A stretch of DNA of 64,000 bases from Corynebacterium ulcerans (GCF_900187135.1 NZ_LT906443.1:2356001-2420000); one strand, 5' to 3'. Positions 36,969-46,699 are shown, counted from the stretch's first letter. Notes: generated from the letters alone by a model not told the origin. A program made the numbers and translations.

Positions 36969-39900
36969 CTAACTGCGCAATTCTCCTTCGCCATGCGCCC
37001 ACATTCGGGAGTAAATACCCCCAAACGTGCGGAGTTCTTCGTGGGTTCCTTTCTCCACAATTGTGCCCTTGTCAACAACTAATATCTGGTCGGCCTTTGC
37101 TGCCGTCGCAAGGCGGTGCGCGATGACGATGGAGGTTCGGTTGCGAGTAAGGCGTTCCGACGCTTTCAGGATCGTTGCCTCCGACGCCGGATCTAACGTT
37201 GCGGTTGCTTCGTCGAGGAGCAAGACGTCAGGCTCGATCATCTCTGCGCGTGCCAGTGCGATGAGCTGACGTTGTCCAGAGGACAAACCTCGCCCTCGTT
37301 CTCCTACGCGCGCGTGGAAACCTCCCGTGATGGCGGCAATTGCGGTGAGTGCTCCCACCCGTCGTGCCGCGTCGGTGATCTCTTGTTGTGATGCGTCGGG
37401 ACGCCCGTATGCGATGTTATCGGCCACTGTTCCTGTAAAGAGATGCGCTTCTTGGGGAACAAAGCCCACTCGTTGCCGCCATTGGGCAAGCGGAAGTTCC
37501 CGCAGATCAGTCCCCGAGGAAGAGACGGATCCCCGGGTGGGATCATAAAACCGTTCCACTAATTTGATGGCTGTGGATTTACCTGCTCCGGTCGGCCCGA
37601 CCACAGCGACTGTGCTTCCTGGCTCAAAGCGAGCATGAAAATTACGTATGACCTCAGTATCTGGCGAGTAGGAGAAAGAGACATCAGAGAACTCGATCGG
37701 CCCCGCCGCCGCGACGCGCTGATCCCCTCCTAGCGACACAGATGGTTGTGTCGCTAGGAGGGAGGAGATACGACGAAAACCAACTTGGGCCTGCTGATAA
37801 GAATCAAAGACCTGTGACAAGTGCTGGATAGGTGTATAAAGCCTGTCCAGGTAGAGCAGGAAGGCAACAAGTACTCCAGCCTTGATCTGTCCACTCACAA
37901 CAAGCTGCGTACCTACCGCAAGAACGGTTGCCTGTAAGAGTTCGCTGACCGCATTGATGCCAGGAAAATAGACGGCGACGGCAGCTTGCGCCTGGACGCG
38001 GGTGCGTCGATACGCTGCTGCACGACGGGCAAAGCACGCAATGGTGTATTCCTCCATGCCTGCCATCTGGGACGCTTTGAGGCCGTTCATGGCTTCCTGG
38101 AACATGGCGTTGACGCTGCTGATTTCCTCGCGTGCCCTGGTGTAGAGGCGTGACGAGATGCGTCGGAAGAAGAACGTGGCGACGGCCACCACCGGCACTC
38201 CTACTAACGCGATAAGAAAGAGCGTGACGTTGGTGAATCCCAGTAACACGAGGATCCCTATCAGCGTGGTCAGCGAGACGACAGTCTGCGCCAAACTAGT
38301 CTGTAGGAAAGAATTGAGCGCGTCGATGTCGGTGGTCATCCTCGTCATGATGGTTCCCGACATCGTGGTCTCGTAGTAATCCATCCCCAGTTTTTGCAGG
38401 TGTGCGTAGGAGCGGACCCTGAGGTGGTACAGAAGCCGTTCTCCCGTACGTGCGGTAAGAATCGTGGTGGCTCTATCTGCACCCCACGCAATAACGACGA
38501 CCGTGAGACCAATTGCGATGATGTCCCAGAGCACGCTCGCATTACCCTGGGTCACGCCATCGTCGATAGCTCGGCGCACCAGCGTCGGAATAGCAAGGCC
38601 CGCGGCAACCCCGACGACATAAAGCCCAATAACAAGGAGGATGAGCATCTGCACCGATCCAAAAAGGTGATGTGCAGACACCTCGCTTAGTTCTTCCGTA
38701 GGAGGGGGACCGGGGCTTTCCGACGCCCGCGGCAACGCATCAACTCGAGCAAGCAGCTCCGGGGTCGCTGGCATAGATGCTGCAGCAGATCGGCCCCCTC
38801 TGCCTCCTGGCTTAGCCCCTGCTGAGGAAGCAGCAGCGCGAATAGCCGAGGAGCTCATCGTCAAACGTGCATCTGTCTCTGCCGCGGGGACCGGCCACAA
38901 TGAATCCCAGTGAGGCTCAGCGCCGGAATCAAAGGGAACACTACCCTCCTCGCCGCTTTCGTCCGTAGGAGGGGAGAGATCCATCAAATGCGCAAACTGC
39001 GGATCCTCGCGCATGTCCTCCCCATCTCCTACGCGCGTAACCCGGCCATCTTCCACGAGTGCGATGCGATCAGAAAAAGACAGAGTGGAATGGCGATGCG
39101 CCACCGTAATAATGGTGGTGTCGGGTAGTTCTGTGCGGATGGCCTGGAAGACTGCGCGTTCTGTAGAAGCGTCGATGGCCGACGTGGCGTCGTCGAGAAT
39201 GAGCACGCGTGGGCGGGTGGCCAAGGCGCGGGCTATCGCAATGCGCTGTCGTTGCCCACCTGATAGCGTCAGGCCTCGTTCGCCGACAACCTGGTCAATG
39301 CCTTGGGGGAGCGCGGAAATGAAATCTTCCGCCTGAGACCATCGAATTGCTTGGAAGATGTCCGCATCGCTTAACCCACGTCCCATGTCGATGTTCTCGC
39401 GGATGGTTGCAGAATAGAGGAAAGGTTCGTCAAAGACGCAGCCTATGGCGGCGCGGAGGTCTGAACGGGAAATGGAAGAATAATCCACCCCTCCTACTCG
39501 CAGAGATCCGACGGCGGGCCTATAGAAACCTGTGAGTAACTGGACAAGCATCGTTTTACCGGACCCCGGGGGACCGACTAAAGACACCGTTTCTCCGGCA
39601 GCCACAGACAAGGAAAAATCTTTGAGAATCCCATCAAAACTAATGGACTCGCACTCTATCCCTAAGGGTCCCTCGGGGACAGCAACGGGGTGATCCGGCT
39701 CCGCGACTTCCGGCTTTAAATTAATAACGTCCATCACTCTGTCAAAAGAGCTAAGTCCAAGTTGGACCTGGATCACCATTCCTGCAAGCATGGACACGAC
39801 TGCGGTCATGGACGTCAGATAAGCGCTGAACGCGAGAAAAGATCCGATAGTGATGTGACCACGCAACGCGAGGAAACCGCCGAGACCAATGCCTAGTACT

Positions 39901-40661
39901 AGCGCGATGTTGGGGAGCTGTTGGACGAGAGGTTTAAAGCGAGCAGTGAGGCGGGCAGAGCGCATTTGCTCGGAATAAACCCTCCTACTCAGCGCATCTA
40001 AGGTGGCGACTTCGCGGTCTTCTTGTGCAAAGGCTTTGACCACGCGAACACCCGTGACAGTTTCTTCTATGTGCGTGGCCAAGTTTGCCATCGATTGTTG
40101 TGCTGACCAGGTCGCGGCAAAAAGCGTGGAGCGGGAGCGAAGCGACAACCAAATCAGTGGAGGAATGGATACCACAGCGATAAGCATCAGCCACGGGTTA
40201 ATCCACGCCAGGATGATTATGGTAAGAGCAATCTTGAGGAAGTGGCCAAGGAGAATGGGAAACATGGCCACCATGGCTTGCACCAGGTTGAGGTCCGAGA
40301 TGGATCGAGAAACCACTTGCCCGGTGATGAGTTGGTCTTGACGGGGGCCGTCGAGAAGCTGAAGCGAGCGCAGCACATCGATGCGGAGACCGTGCTGGAC
40401 AGCATTGGACAGAACACCCGCAAAATAACGGCGGCCGAATTGGAATACGTACCGAGATAACGCCACAGCAACCAAAATCCATACGACCGCAGACACAGAG
40501 TGTCCTGCGGAGCCCGTAGCTGCATCGACTGCAGAGCCGGCTAGGAGGGGGATGGTGGCGTCGAAAAGCGTAGTAAACACCGTCGAAAGGCTCGCCGCGA
40601 CCACAACGACGGGTTGACGCCACAACGTGGCTAGGAGAGTGCGGCCAACGTTGGGCGTCAT
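36969..40661 (-). CDS. Fused double ABC exporter (TMD-NBD-TMD-NBD)
   Basis: A 1230-residue type IV ABC exporter with both halves in one chain. NBD1: Walker A GPPGSGKTM, signature LSGGQRQRIAIARAL, Walker B VLILDDATSAID, where Asp replaces the catalytic Glu. NBD2: GPTGAGKST, LSSGQRQLIALARA and VLLLDEATATLD with the Glu intact. So site 1 is probably non-hydrolytic and site 2 active, as in asymmetric heterodimeric exporters. Similar pairs are separate genes in many bacteria. The 143 bases before odhA contain no gene. The substrate is unknown; lipids or drugs are typical. Confidence 0.92.
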   Translation of the reverse strand: MTPNVGRTLLATLWRQPVVVVAASLSTVFTTLFDATIPLLAGSAVDAATGSAGHSVSAVVWILVAVALSRYVFQFGRRYFAGVLSNAVQHGLRIDVLRSLQLLDGPRQDQLITGQVVSRSISDLNLVQAMVAMFPILLGHFLKIALTIIILAWINPWLMLIAVVSIPPLIWLSLRSRSTLFAATWSAQQSMANLATHIEETVTGVRVVKAFAQEDREVATLDALSRRVYSEQMRSARLTARFKPLVQQLPNIALVLGIGLGGFLALRGHITIGSFLAFSAYLTSMTAVVSMLAGMVIQVQLGLSSFDRVMDVINLKPEVAEPDHPVAVPEGPLGIECESISFDGILKDFSLSVAAGETVSLVGPPGSGKTMLVQLLTGFYRPAVGSLRVGGVDYSSISRSDLRAAIGCVFDEPFLYSATIRENIDMGRGLSDADIFQAIRWSQAEDFISALPQGIDQVVGERGLTLSGGQRQRIAIARALATRPRVLILDDATSAIDASTERAVFQAIRTELPDTTIITVAHRHSTLSFSDRIALVEDGRVTRVGDGEDMREDPQFAHLMDLSPPTDESGEEGSVPFDSGAEPHWDSLWPVPAAETDARLTMSSSAIRAAASSAGAKPGGRGGRSAAASMPATPELLARVDALPRASESPGPPPTEELSEVSAHHLFGSVQMLILLVIGLYVVGVAAGLAIPTLVRRAIDDGVTQGNASVLWDIIAIGLTVVVIAWGADRATTILTARTGERLLYHLRVRSYAHLQKLGMDYYETTMSGTIMTRMTTDIDALNSFLQTSLAQTVVSLTTLIGILVLLGFTNVTLFLIALVGVPVVAVATFFFRRISSRLYTRAREEISSVNAMFQEAMNGLKASQMAGMEEYTIACFARRAAAYRRTRVQAQAAVAVYFPGINAVSELLQATVLAVGTQLVVSGQIKAGVLVAFLLYLDRLYTPIQHLSQVFDSYQQAQVGFRRISSLLATQPSVSLGGDQRVAAAGPIEFSDVSFSYSPDTEVIRNFHARFEPGSTVAVVGPTGAGKSTAIKLVERFYDPTRGSVSSSGTDLRELPLAQWRQRVGFVPQEAHLFTGTVADNIAYGRPDASQQEITDAARRVGALTAIAAITGGFHARVGERGRGLSSGQRQLIALARAEMIEPDVLLLDEATATLDPASEATILKASERLTRNRTSIVIAHRLATAAKADQILVVDKGTIVEKGTHEELRTFGGIYSRMWAHGEGELRS

Positions 40662-40681
40662 AGGCGTGGGTCCTTTGTGCG

Positions 40682-41509
40682 CTAGTCCTTCAACGCCGCA
40701 GCTGCAATTTCTGTGGGTTCTGGAACTGAATCTTTGCTCGGAGCAGGTGAGCTAAAAGTCGCGGGGAGCGGTCCCAGAGACTCATTGGTGTTATTTACCA
40801 CTTTGGAAGCAAGTTTGCGATTAGCCACGGTGCCAAGTACCGCTCCTACACCCATGGGCATGATCTTTCCGATCCATGCTGTCCTGAGCCGTTTGGATAC
40901 CTGGTTAAGAGCCATGCGCAGAAGTTGATTGTTCACTTCTCCCAGGTTGCGAACCGATAAGCGCGAGATTGCGGCGACGGAGTTACCGGCATTGATGGAG
41001 GCGTCGGCAAGGGCAGAACCTGAAGAGCCCAGGATCGCTACGAGGATAAGAGCTTTTCGACGTTCAGGATCGCGGATATCGCCGCCGCGCAAGTATGCGG
41101 ATGCCACAGTGTAAAAAGCAGCTGCGTCGAGGAAAACGAGCGATTCCGCACTCACTGCCACCGCTCCAGTGATAAAACCAATGCCCGGAACAGCGGCTGC
41201 GGTTCCCGCACCGGCCCCAGTGCCAGTCGCGAGCCTCATGAAGTGCTTATCCATGAGACGCTGAATCTCTTGGGGACTTGCCTCAGGGTTACGTGAGCGC
41301 AGCCAATCTACATAGCCAGTAATAGCCGAGGACTGTAAGTGCACCGCTTTGTCGAGGGTCTTAATGAGGACGCGTCCTGCGGGGCCGGCTTCGCTGGCCA
41401 AGGCTTGGGGATCGGAGCCATAAGTATCAGTGATCGGCTGGTCGCTATCCTTACCTCTGAACAGCACCTTATCGGTGACAGAAGTAATGGCTTTGTTCAC
41501 AATTCCCAT
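40682..41509 (-). CDS. Conserved protein with hydrophobic centre, unknown function
   Basis: A 275-residue protein with a soluble N-terminus, a Gly/Ala-rich hydrophobic region (about 100-135, GAGAGTAAAVPGIGFITGAVAV) and another near 150-175, then an amphipathic tail ending in a Pro/Ser linker. It resembles the conserved membrane protein next to the 2-oxoglutarate dehydrogenase gene in mycobacteria. ATG 41509 is preferred over TTG 41518, with AAGGA upstream. It precedes the ABC exporter by 20 bases. Confidence 0.7.
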   Translation of the reverse strand: MGIVNKAITSVTDKVLFRGKDSDQPITDTYGSDPQALASEAGPAGRVLIKTLDKAVHLQSSAITGYVDWLRSRNPEASPQEIQRLMDKHFMRLATGTGAGAGTAAAVPGIGFITGAVAVSAESLVFLDAAAFYTVASAYLRGGDIRDPERRKALILVAILGSSGSALADASINAGNSVAAISRLSVRNLGEVNNQLLRMALNQVSKRLRTAWIGKIMPMGVGAVLGTVANRKLASKVVNNTNESLGPLPATFSSPAPSKDSVPEPTEIAAAALKD

Positions 41510-41690
41510 TGATTCCAATCCTTACAATATATGGGCGAAATACGGATTAAGTATTCATTGTTTTTAACGACCAGCGCAGCGAGATGTTCCAAAAACTAGG
41601 TCACGATATAGCCACAATTGGGACAGAAACCGTTACCTGCACATGAGAGTGGCTACGTATGGCCTGAAAGTACGTCGCTTGCAAACACCA

Positions 41691-42506
41691 TCAGGCAGGC
41701 GACTGTGCGTACCGTTCGGCCTCTTCAACTTCTGCCAAACTCGGCTGGATTCCCGTGTATAGAGCGAACTGTTCGGCAGCCTGAAGCGCGACCACCTCGC
41801 CGCCGTTGATTACTTGCTTTCCTAGTCGCTGTGCAGCGAGCACTAGAGGGGTCTCAACCGGATAGGCAACGACATCAAAAATAAGGGAGGCGGCACTGAT
41901 TTCCTCATCAGTGAAAGCTTGTACATCGTGGTCGTCGCCCGTCATCCCCAGCGGTGTCACATTAACTAGCATCTCGCTATCGTGCGGAACACTTTCGGCA
42001 TAGCTCCATCCGTATTGCTGAGCGAGAGCCTCGCCAGTGACAGGGTTACGCGCGACTACGGTACCCACCATGCCATGATCAGCAAGAGCAGCAACAACAG
42101 CATTAGCCATACCGCCAGAGCCTCGGACAGCTACCGACAAACTAGGAGAGACTTCGTGCGAACGCAGCAATGACGCGACCGCCACATAGTCGGTGTTATA
42201 GCCGGTAAGAACCCCGTTGTCGTTGACGATGGTATTAACTGCATTGATGCGCTCGGCGGATGGGTGGAGAGAATCAATAAGCGGAATGACATCTTGCTTA
42301 TACGGCATAGATACACCCGCCCCACGAATATCAAGACCCCGGATACCGGCCACAGCAGCAGTAATATCCAAAGGAGCTATCGCCTTGTACACAAAGTTCA
42401 GCCCCAACCGCTCATAAAGCCAGTTGTGGAATCGCACACCGTGGTGAGACGGACGCGCAGCGAGGGAAATACACAGTTTTGTATCGCGGTCGACGTGATT
42501 AACCAT
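41691..42506 (-). CDS. Shikimate-dehydrogenase-like protein (SdhL / HI0607 type)
   Basis: A 271-residue two-domain oxidoreductase. It has VSMPYKQDVIPLID with the catalytic Lys, NTDYVAV with the catalytic Asp, RGSGGMANAVVAAL as the NADP-binding loop and a C-terminal LQAAEQF. The shikimate-binding Ser-x-Ser motif of AroE is replaced by LAARPSHHGVRFHN, which matches the SDH-like (HI0607) subfamily; those enzymes turn over shikimate only slowly and their true substrate is unknown. ATG 42506 is used because the domain starts there; a longer reading overlaps the esterase gene. Divergent esterase ATG is only 19 bases away. Confidence 0.85.
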   Translation of the reverse strand: MVNHVDRDTKLCISLAARPSHHGVRFHNWLYERLGLNFVYKAIAPLDITAAVAGIRGLDIRGAGVSMPYKQDVIPLIDSLHPSAERINAVNTIVNDNGVLTGYNTDYVAVASLLRSHEVSPSLSVAVRGSGGMANAVVAALADHGMVGTVVARNPVTGEALAQQYGWSYAESVPHDSEMLVNVTPLGMTGDDHDVQAFTDEEISAASLIFDVVAYPVETPLVLAAQRLGKQVINGGEVVALQAAEQFALYTGIQPSLAEVEEAERYAQSPA

Positions 42507-42525
42507 GTCCCCTACTGTAGAACAT

Positions 42526-44124
42526 ATGAGTGCAGCCAGCGCCCAGCGTCTCCGAGTCGATGTTTCCTCCGGAACGATTATGGGAACAACAACCATCGGT
42601 GTGGAAGAAGGGACGGGCGTGTTGACATGGCGCGGTGTGCCTTACGGAAAAGCCGAAAGATTCCGTGCACCTCGACCAATGGACTCGTGGACAGGGGAAC
42701 GCGAATGTGTGGCTTATGGCAACGTCGCTCCGCAACCAACGTACGGTCCCTCGGATAAAATTCGAGGCGACGAAGATTGCCTCAACCTCGATATCGTTCG
42801 TCCTGACTCTCCACAGGTGCTCCCCGTAGTTGTCTACCTGCACGGCGGATCGTTCATCGTAGGGTCCTCCCACGAACAACTTCTAAGAGGACACGTCCTC
42901 GTCCAATCCATGAACGTTGTCTATGTATCCATCAATTTTCGCTTAGGTGCTTTGGGATACCTCGATATGCGGTCGCTAGGAGACGATTGCGTTGCCAACC
43001 CCGCAATATTGGACCAGCTCCTTGCCCTGAAATGGATCCGCCACAACATCGAACGCTTTGGCGGCGACCCCAACAACATCACGCTTATGGGGGAATCCGC
43101 AGGCGGAGCAGCAGCGCTGACCCTCATGTGTGTGCCGTCGGCAGCTGGACTCTTTCACCGAGTAATCGCACAATCTCCTCCTATCGCCGCCATACATTCA
43201 CGCGCCCAGTCCGTCCTATGGGCAAACGAACTTGCTTCGCGACTAGGAGGGGAAAAGACCCTCGCTAGCCTGCGACAGCGACCAGTCGCCGACATCGTGC
43301 GCGCCGGGCAATCCATGATGTGGCGAACGAGGGAGCTTTTTTATCTCAATTCTTGTTACGCGCCCACTGTCGACGGAACTACGTTGTTTGCACACCCTCT
43401 GGACGTTTTTGCTTCAGGGCAACAACATAAAGTTCCTTTGATCGTCGGAACGAATGTGGACGAAACCTCTTTTGCTAAAGGTTTCTATCTGCGGTCGACG
43501 GCACGCGCCCGAGCAGCTGACCGCTTCCTACGCGTTTTCGATCCTCAAGGTGCCGATGCAGTCCTTGCTGCATACGATTACGGGGCACGCCGCAGTGACT
43601 TTGCTCGTTTGCTTGCCGACGGCGTCTTCTGGGCGCCCAGCCTGCGGGTAGCAGAGACACATCAACAGGTGGCCGCTACGTGGATGTATCGTTTTGATTT
43701 CGCTCCGGCACTTTTACGCTGGTTGGGGTTGGGAGCCATGCACTCGAGCGAGCTCACATCTATTTTCGGGGATACTAGCGCCTCAAGGATGTCAGGTCTT
43801 ACTGTGTTTACCCCACGTGCAGAAATAGAGGCTCTACGGGATCACATGCAAACGATGTGGGGAAATTTCATACATCAAGGTGACCCCGGAGCTACATGGC
43901 CGCAGTACCGTCTTGCCGGAGATCATTTACCAGGGCGCGCCACTATGGTTTTTGACCGAGAAAACCGACTGATCTATGACCCGGAACAGAACTATCGGCA
44001 AGCATGGTCCGGATACGATATGACCGAGTGGGGAACTGGCCGGCCTGATCTCTTGCACGCTCTGGGTTTGGACACAGGTCCTACGCGCTTGGGCCCGTTG
44101 GAAATAGAAGGAGGAACGCTGTGA
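42526..44124 (+). CDS. Type B carboxylesterase
   Basis: A 532-residue alpha/beta hydrolase of the carboxylesterase/cholinesterase family. FRAPRPMDSW, EDCLNLDIVRPD, GESAGGAAALTL (nucleophile Ser), the acid region NVDETSF and His in GAMHSSELTS make up the usual motifs. No signal peptide, so it acts in the cytoplasm. The start at 42526 gives the family's N-terminus VDVSSGTIMG. Its stop overlaps the next gene as GTGA. The substrate is unknown. Confidence 0.9.
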   Translation: MSAASAQRLRVDVSSGTIMGTTTIGVEEGTGVLTWRGVPYGKAERFRAPRPMDSWTGERECVAYGNVAPQPTYGPSDKIRGDEDCLNLDIVRPDSPQVLPVVVYLHGGSFIVGSSHEQLLRGHVLVQSMNVVYVSINFRLGALGYLDMRSLGDDCVANPAILDQLLALKWIRHNIERFGGDPNNITLMGESAGGAAALTLMCVPSAAGLFHRVIAQSPPIAAIHSRAQSVLWANELASRLGGEKTLASLRQRPVADIVRAGQSMMWRTRELFYLNSCYAPTVDGTTLFAHPLDVFASGQQHKVPLIVGTNVDETSFAKGFYLRSTARARAADRFLRVFDPQGADAVLAAYDYGARRSDFARLLADGVFWAPSLRVAETHQQVAATWMYRFDFAPALLRWLGLGAMHSSELTSIFGDTSASRMSGLTVFTPRAEIEALRDHMQTMWGNFIHQGDPGATWPQYRLAGDHLPGRATMVFDRENRLIYDPEQNYRQAWSGYDMTEWGTGRPDLLHALGLDTGPTRLGPLEIEGGTL

Positions 44125-44915
44125 CGCCATCGGTGAGTAGGAAGGTGGAGGGGGCGATTGACCGAATCTGCGCCGAACACCCTAGGCTCATTCCTTCCGT
44201 GACTCCGACAGAACACCAGATCACGTTTTCTGAATTATGCTCGCCATCCACTGTGTGTGACGCATTAACTGCAGCTAAAGACATTTTTACGCTTACAACA
44301 CCCAAGCACTGTGGGCAGCTATGGCTTTATACATTGATGGGGGACATAGTGGCCCCTTCAGTGATGATGATGGTGTCTACAGGCATGGCGGTGAACTTGG
44401 AACCAGATAGTGGCATTCTTTTTCGCCGTGATGACCCGGAGTTTGCACCGGGCTATTGGTATGGGTGGCGCCCTCAGACATGTACGGAAAGTTATCGCGC
44501 GGCGGGTGCAGCGCTAGGAAAAGCGGTAGCTCCGCTCGTCGACACGCTGTGTCAGCGCGCCGAGCTACGTCCGGCGCCTTTGTGGGCGGTGATTGCTGAC
44601 GGTCTGATACAACCAGCTATGACTGTGGGAAACGATGAACTGGAAACACGTCGTGCGGTGGCCATAGCTACGGAATTAGTAGCGGGACTCAGCGAGGGGG
44701 CAGGAGTTGTTGTCCCGGCTGTGCGAATAGAACAGATTGTGGATAGTCAGATCTGCTCGCTAGGAGAGGAAGAGCCAGAGTATCTGGTAGCCCACAGAAG
44801 TTCCTGTTGCATGATCTTTCATTCTCCCATCGCAGGGATGTGTACCTCGTGTCCACACCACAACAAAAACGAGAGAGAAGCTGCTCTGGTCGCTGCAGCG
44901 GAATTCTTTAGCTAG
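44121..44915 (+). CDS. FhuF-like 2Fe-2S protein
   Basis: A 264-residue protein whose C-terminus carries Cys229-Cys230-x10-Cys241-x2-Cys244, the exact cluster pattern of FhuF, a ferric-siderophore reductase with a [2Fe-2S] centre. The rest is weakly conserved, with GQLWLYTLMGDIVAPSVMMM resembling the family's central helix. It starts at GTG 44121 inside the esterase stop, so the two are translationally coupled; esterase plus ferric reductase would suit iron release from an ester-type siderophore, which is inference. Confidence 0.75.
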   Translation: MTPSVSRKVEGAIDRICAEHPRLIPSVTPTEHQITFSELCSPSTVCDALTAAKDIFTLTTPKHCGQLWLYTLMGDIVAPSVMMMVSTGMAVNLEPDSGILFRRDDPEFAPGYWYGWRPQTCTESYRAAGAALGKAVAPLVDTLCQRAELRPAPLWAVIADGLIQPAMTVGNDELETRRAVAIATELVAGLSEGAGVVVPAVRIEQIVDSQICSLGEEEPEYLVAHRSSCCMIFHSPIAGMCTSCPHHNKNEREAALVAAAEFFS

Positions 44916-44948
44916 GCTTGGAGCAAGTTCAGAAAGGTGGACCAATAC

Positions 44949-45737
44949 ATGAGCTTTTTCGAGGATATTGCTGCGGCCCTAGACAAAGAGGGTTTGGAGT
45001 CTCGAGTACATGACGACGTCATGTTTGTACCAATTACCTCCGATCTGGAGATTCAGTTCGTTGAGATTGATCCGCTAATGCCAGCAGCCAACGTGTATAT
45101 TGCTGCAGCGGATGTTGATGAGGACGATGAGAACTTTGAAGCGGCTCTTGTCTCTGTTGTCTTTTCCGTCAAGGACGCCGTAAAAACTGTGGCTGAGCAT
45201 GTTGCTACCGATCAGATCGTTACTGTTTTGCGTGATCTGCTCGATGCAACAGATGAGCGTATTGAGGACCTTGACTTCTTCCAAAATCCTCAAAACCCCC
45301 ACATGGTTCATGCGGAAGTCGCTGCAAATTCTGAGCTTCAGGTGGTTGTTGAAGTCGTTGACGGCGAGCCGACAGCCATGGTGACATTCGTTGCCTTCGG
45401 CGAGAGCTTTGATGAGCTCGTAGACCAAGCCATCGAAGAGCTGTGGAGCCCGAATGGCGAAGATGCTTTGTCCGAGGAAGACCACGAGCGTCTCTTTTTC
45501 GACGTTGCTGCTGAACTAACTGAAGAAGCTAGCGAAATACTCGAGTTGGGTACATTCACCGACTTTGACAAGCTTTTCGACGTTCTTAGCCTTGCTGCCG
45601 ATCAAGCCGATGATTGGGAAGAACAATTGGTACCACTCGATGACGAAGAAGCGGACAGCGTAGATGTGTATGACATTTTTACGGAAGAAGACGATGAAGA
45701 ATTTGATCTCGACGACTCCGACGCTGCCGACGACTAA
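44949..45737 (+). CDS. Acidic protein of unknown function
   Basis: A 262-residue protein with very many Asp and Glu, especially the last 40 residues (EEDDEEFDLDDSDAADD). Two similar alpha/beta halves are visible (about 5-110 and 115-215), suggesting YbjN-like folds, but I cannot confirm a family. No signal peptide or membrane helix. ATG 44949 is chosen with AAGGTGG 9 bases upstream; the in-frame GTG at 44937 lacks such a site. Confidence 0.7.
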   Translation: MSFFEDIAAALDKEGLESRVHDDVMFVPITSDLEIQFVEIDPLMPAANVYIAAADVDEDDENFEAALVSVVFSVKDAVKTVAEHVATDQIVTVLRDLLDATDERIEDLDFFQNPQNPHMVHAEVAANSELQVVVEVVDGEPTAMVTFVAFGESFDELVDQAIEELWSPNGEDALSEEDHERLFFDVAAELTEEASEILELGTFTDFDKLFDVLSLAADQADDWEEQLVPLDDEEADSVDVYDIFTEEDDEEFDLDDSDAADD

Positions 45738-45786
45738 TCGGGATACCGTTTCCTTTCCTAGCAAATAGTTGCAGGGGAATAGCTAT

Positions 45787-46356
45787 CTACGCTGCTTTCG
45801 ACTCGCCTTGAAATATGGAGGCGGGAGAAAGCATCGGTTGAAAGTCGCCGTCAACGATCCATAGGAAAGTGGGAGCTGCTTTTTCAGTGAGTTCATGCAC
45901 ACATGCAATGCATTCGGGTGGGATAATGGCTCGAATCCACCCCTCTGCAACCTCGGGCGGAACAAGAAAACCCTGCGGGTTGGTAATACGTACCTGAACC
46001 AGATATGCAGGAGATTTTGGTGCGCCATAGCTCTGCAAAAGGTCGCGTGCTCGTGGTCCTACGCGGTGACGCGTGACTGCTATATTAAGTTCTTTCTCTT
46101 CCAGGGGGCTGGTGGCCTTGGTTGCTCCGGCACCGATGGCCTTGATCGAAGGCGGCCTCCAGGAAGGTAATGATCGAGCTAGAGACCGCGGGTGTCGGAT
46201 AGTGCTACGGATGGCGGCTAGCGTCTCGGGGTGGGAATGCCTTATATGCACTGCTCGCTGTTCGGCGGAGTAACGAGACGTTGAAATCGATGCGGGGATC
46301 ATACGAAGGCGGGGGAGTTTCATGTGGGCAACATTATTAAGGTGTGGGAACATCAT
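45787..46356 (-). CDS. Hypothetical basic protein
   Basis: A roughly 189-residue protein, Arg-rich in the first half (IRHPRSLARSLPSWRPPS), with a beta-rich second half containing AYLVQVRITNPQGFLVPPEV. I do not recognise a family. ATG 46356 follows TATCTT by seven bases, so the mRNA may be leaderless; ATG 46314-region and 46323 are alternatives. It converges on the acidic-protein gene. Confidence 0.55.
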   Translation of the reverse strand: MMFPHLNNVAHMKLPRLRMIPASISTSRYSAEQRAVHIRHSHPETLAAIRSTIRHPRSLARSLPSWRPPSIKAIGAGATKATSPLEEKELNIAVTRHRVGPRARDLLQSYGAPKSPAYLVQVRITNPQGFLVPPEVAEGWIRAIIPPECIACVHELTEKAAPTFLWIVDGDFQPMLSPASIFQGESKAA

Positions 46357-46537
46357 AACTCGCAAGATAGCACACCTGTTCTAATTTTGAATAGGGGGTA
46401 TTCGCTTTTATTTTCCTTGAGTGAAGAATATTGTTTTCTCCGCTCTCTCCTAGGCTCGGAAGCGTGGCAGCGGTAAGTAATCGAGTAATGACAAGGTCTT
46501 GCTGAACATGGAAGGGCGTGTGACAACACAAATAACG

Positions 46538-46642
46538 ATGCTTGACAAGGTCTCAAAGCTTAAACAAATGAAAGGAAAGACATACGGATCACACGGGGAA
46601 AACCTATTCGGGGGAAAAACTAAAAAAGTGATTGACGGGTGA
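46538..46642 (+). CDS. Possible 34-residue small ORF upstream of galM
   Basis: ATG 46538 to TGA 46642 encodes a Lys/Gly-rich 34-residue peptide beginning MLDKVSKLKQMKGKTYG. No convincing ribosome binding site is seen, although TATA-poor upstream sequence could give a leaderless start. It may be a small basic protein, a leader peptide for the galactose operon, or chance. Family unknown. Confidence 0.25.
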   Translation: MLDKVSKLKQMKGKTYGSHGENLFGGKTKKVIDG

Positions 46643-46660
46643 TTGCGCCGGCGGTAACTC
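46632..46660 (+). promoter_or_regulatory. Candidate promoter of the galactose operon
   Basis: TTGACG (46632-46637), 17 bases, TAACTC (46655-46660). The -35 is good, the -10 weak. It would give a leader of about 33 bases before galM. Confidence 0.35.
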
Positions 46661-46699
46661 TGGAGATAGAACAGTCGCTTAGCGAAAGGGGGGATCCTC

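Larger units (their letters stand above)
46357..46699. other. Divergent intergenic region before the galactose operon
   Basis: About 340 bases, A+T-rich. It holds a candidate promoter (46632-46660), a 34-codon ORF (46538-46642), TGTGACAACACAAATA (46520-46535), which half-matches the GlxR/CRP-type TGTGA-N6-TCACA operator, and the AAAGGGGGG ribosome binding site before galM. No regulator gene is nearby. Confidence 0.55.
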
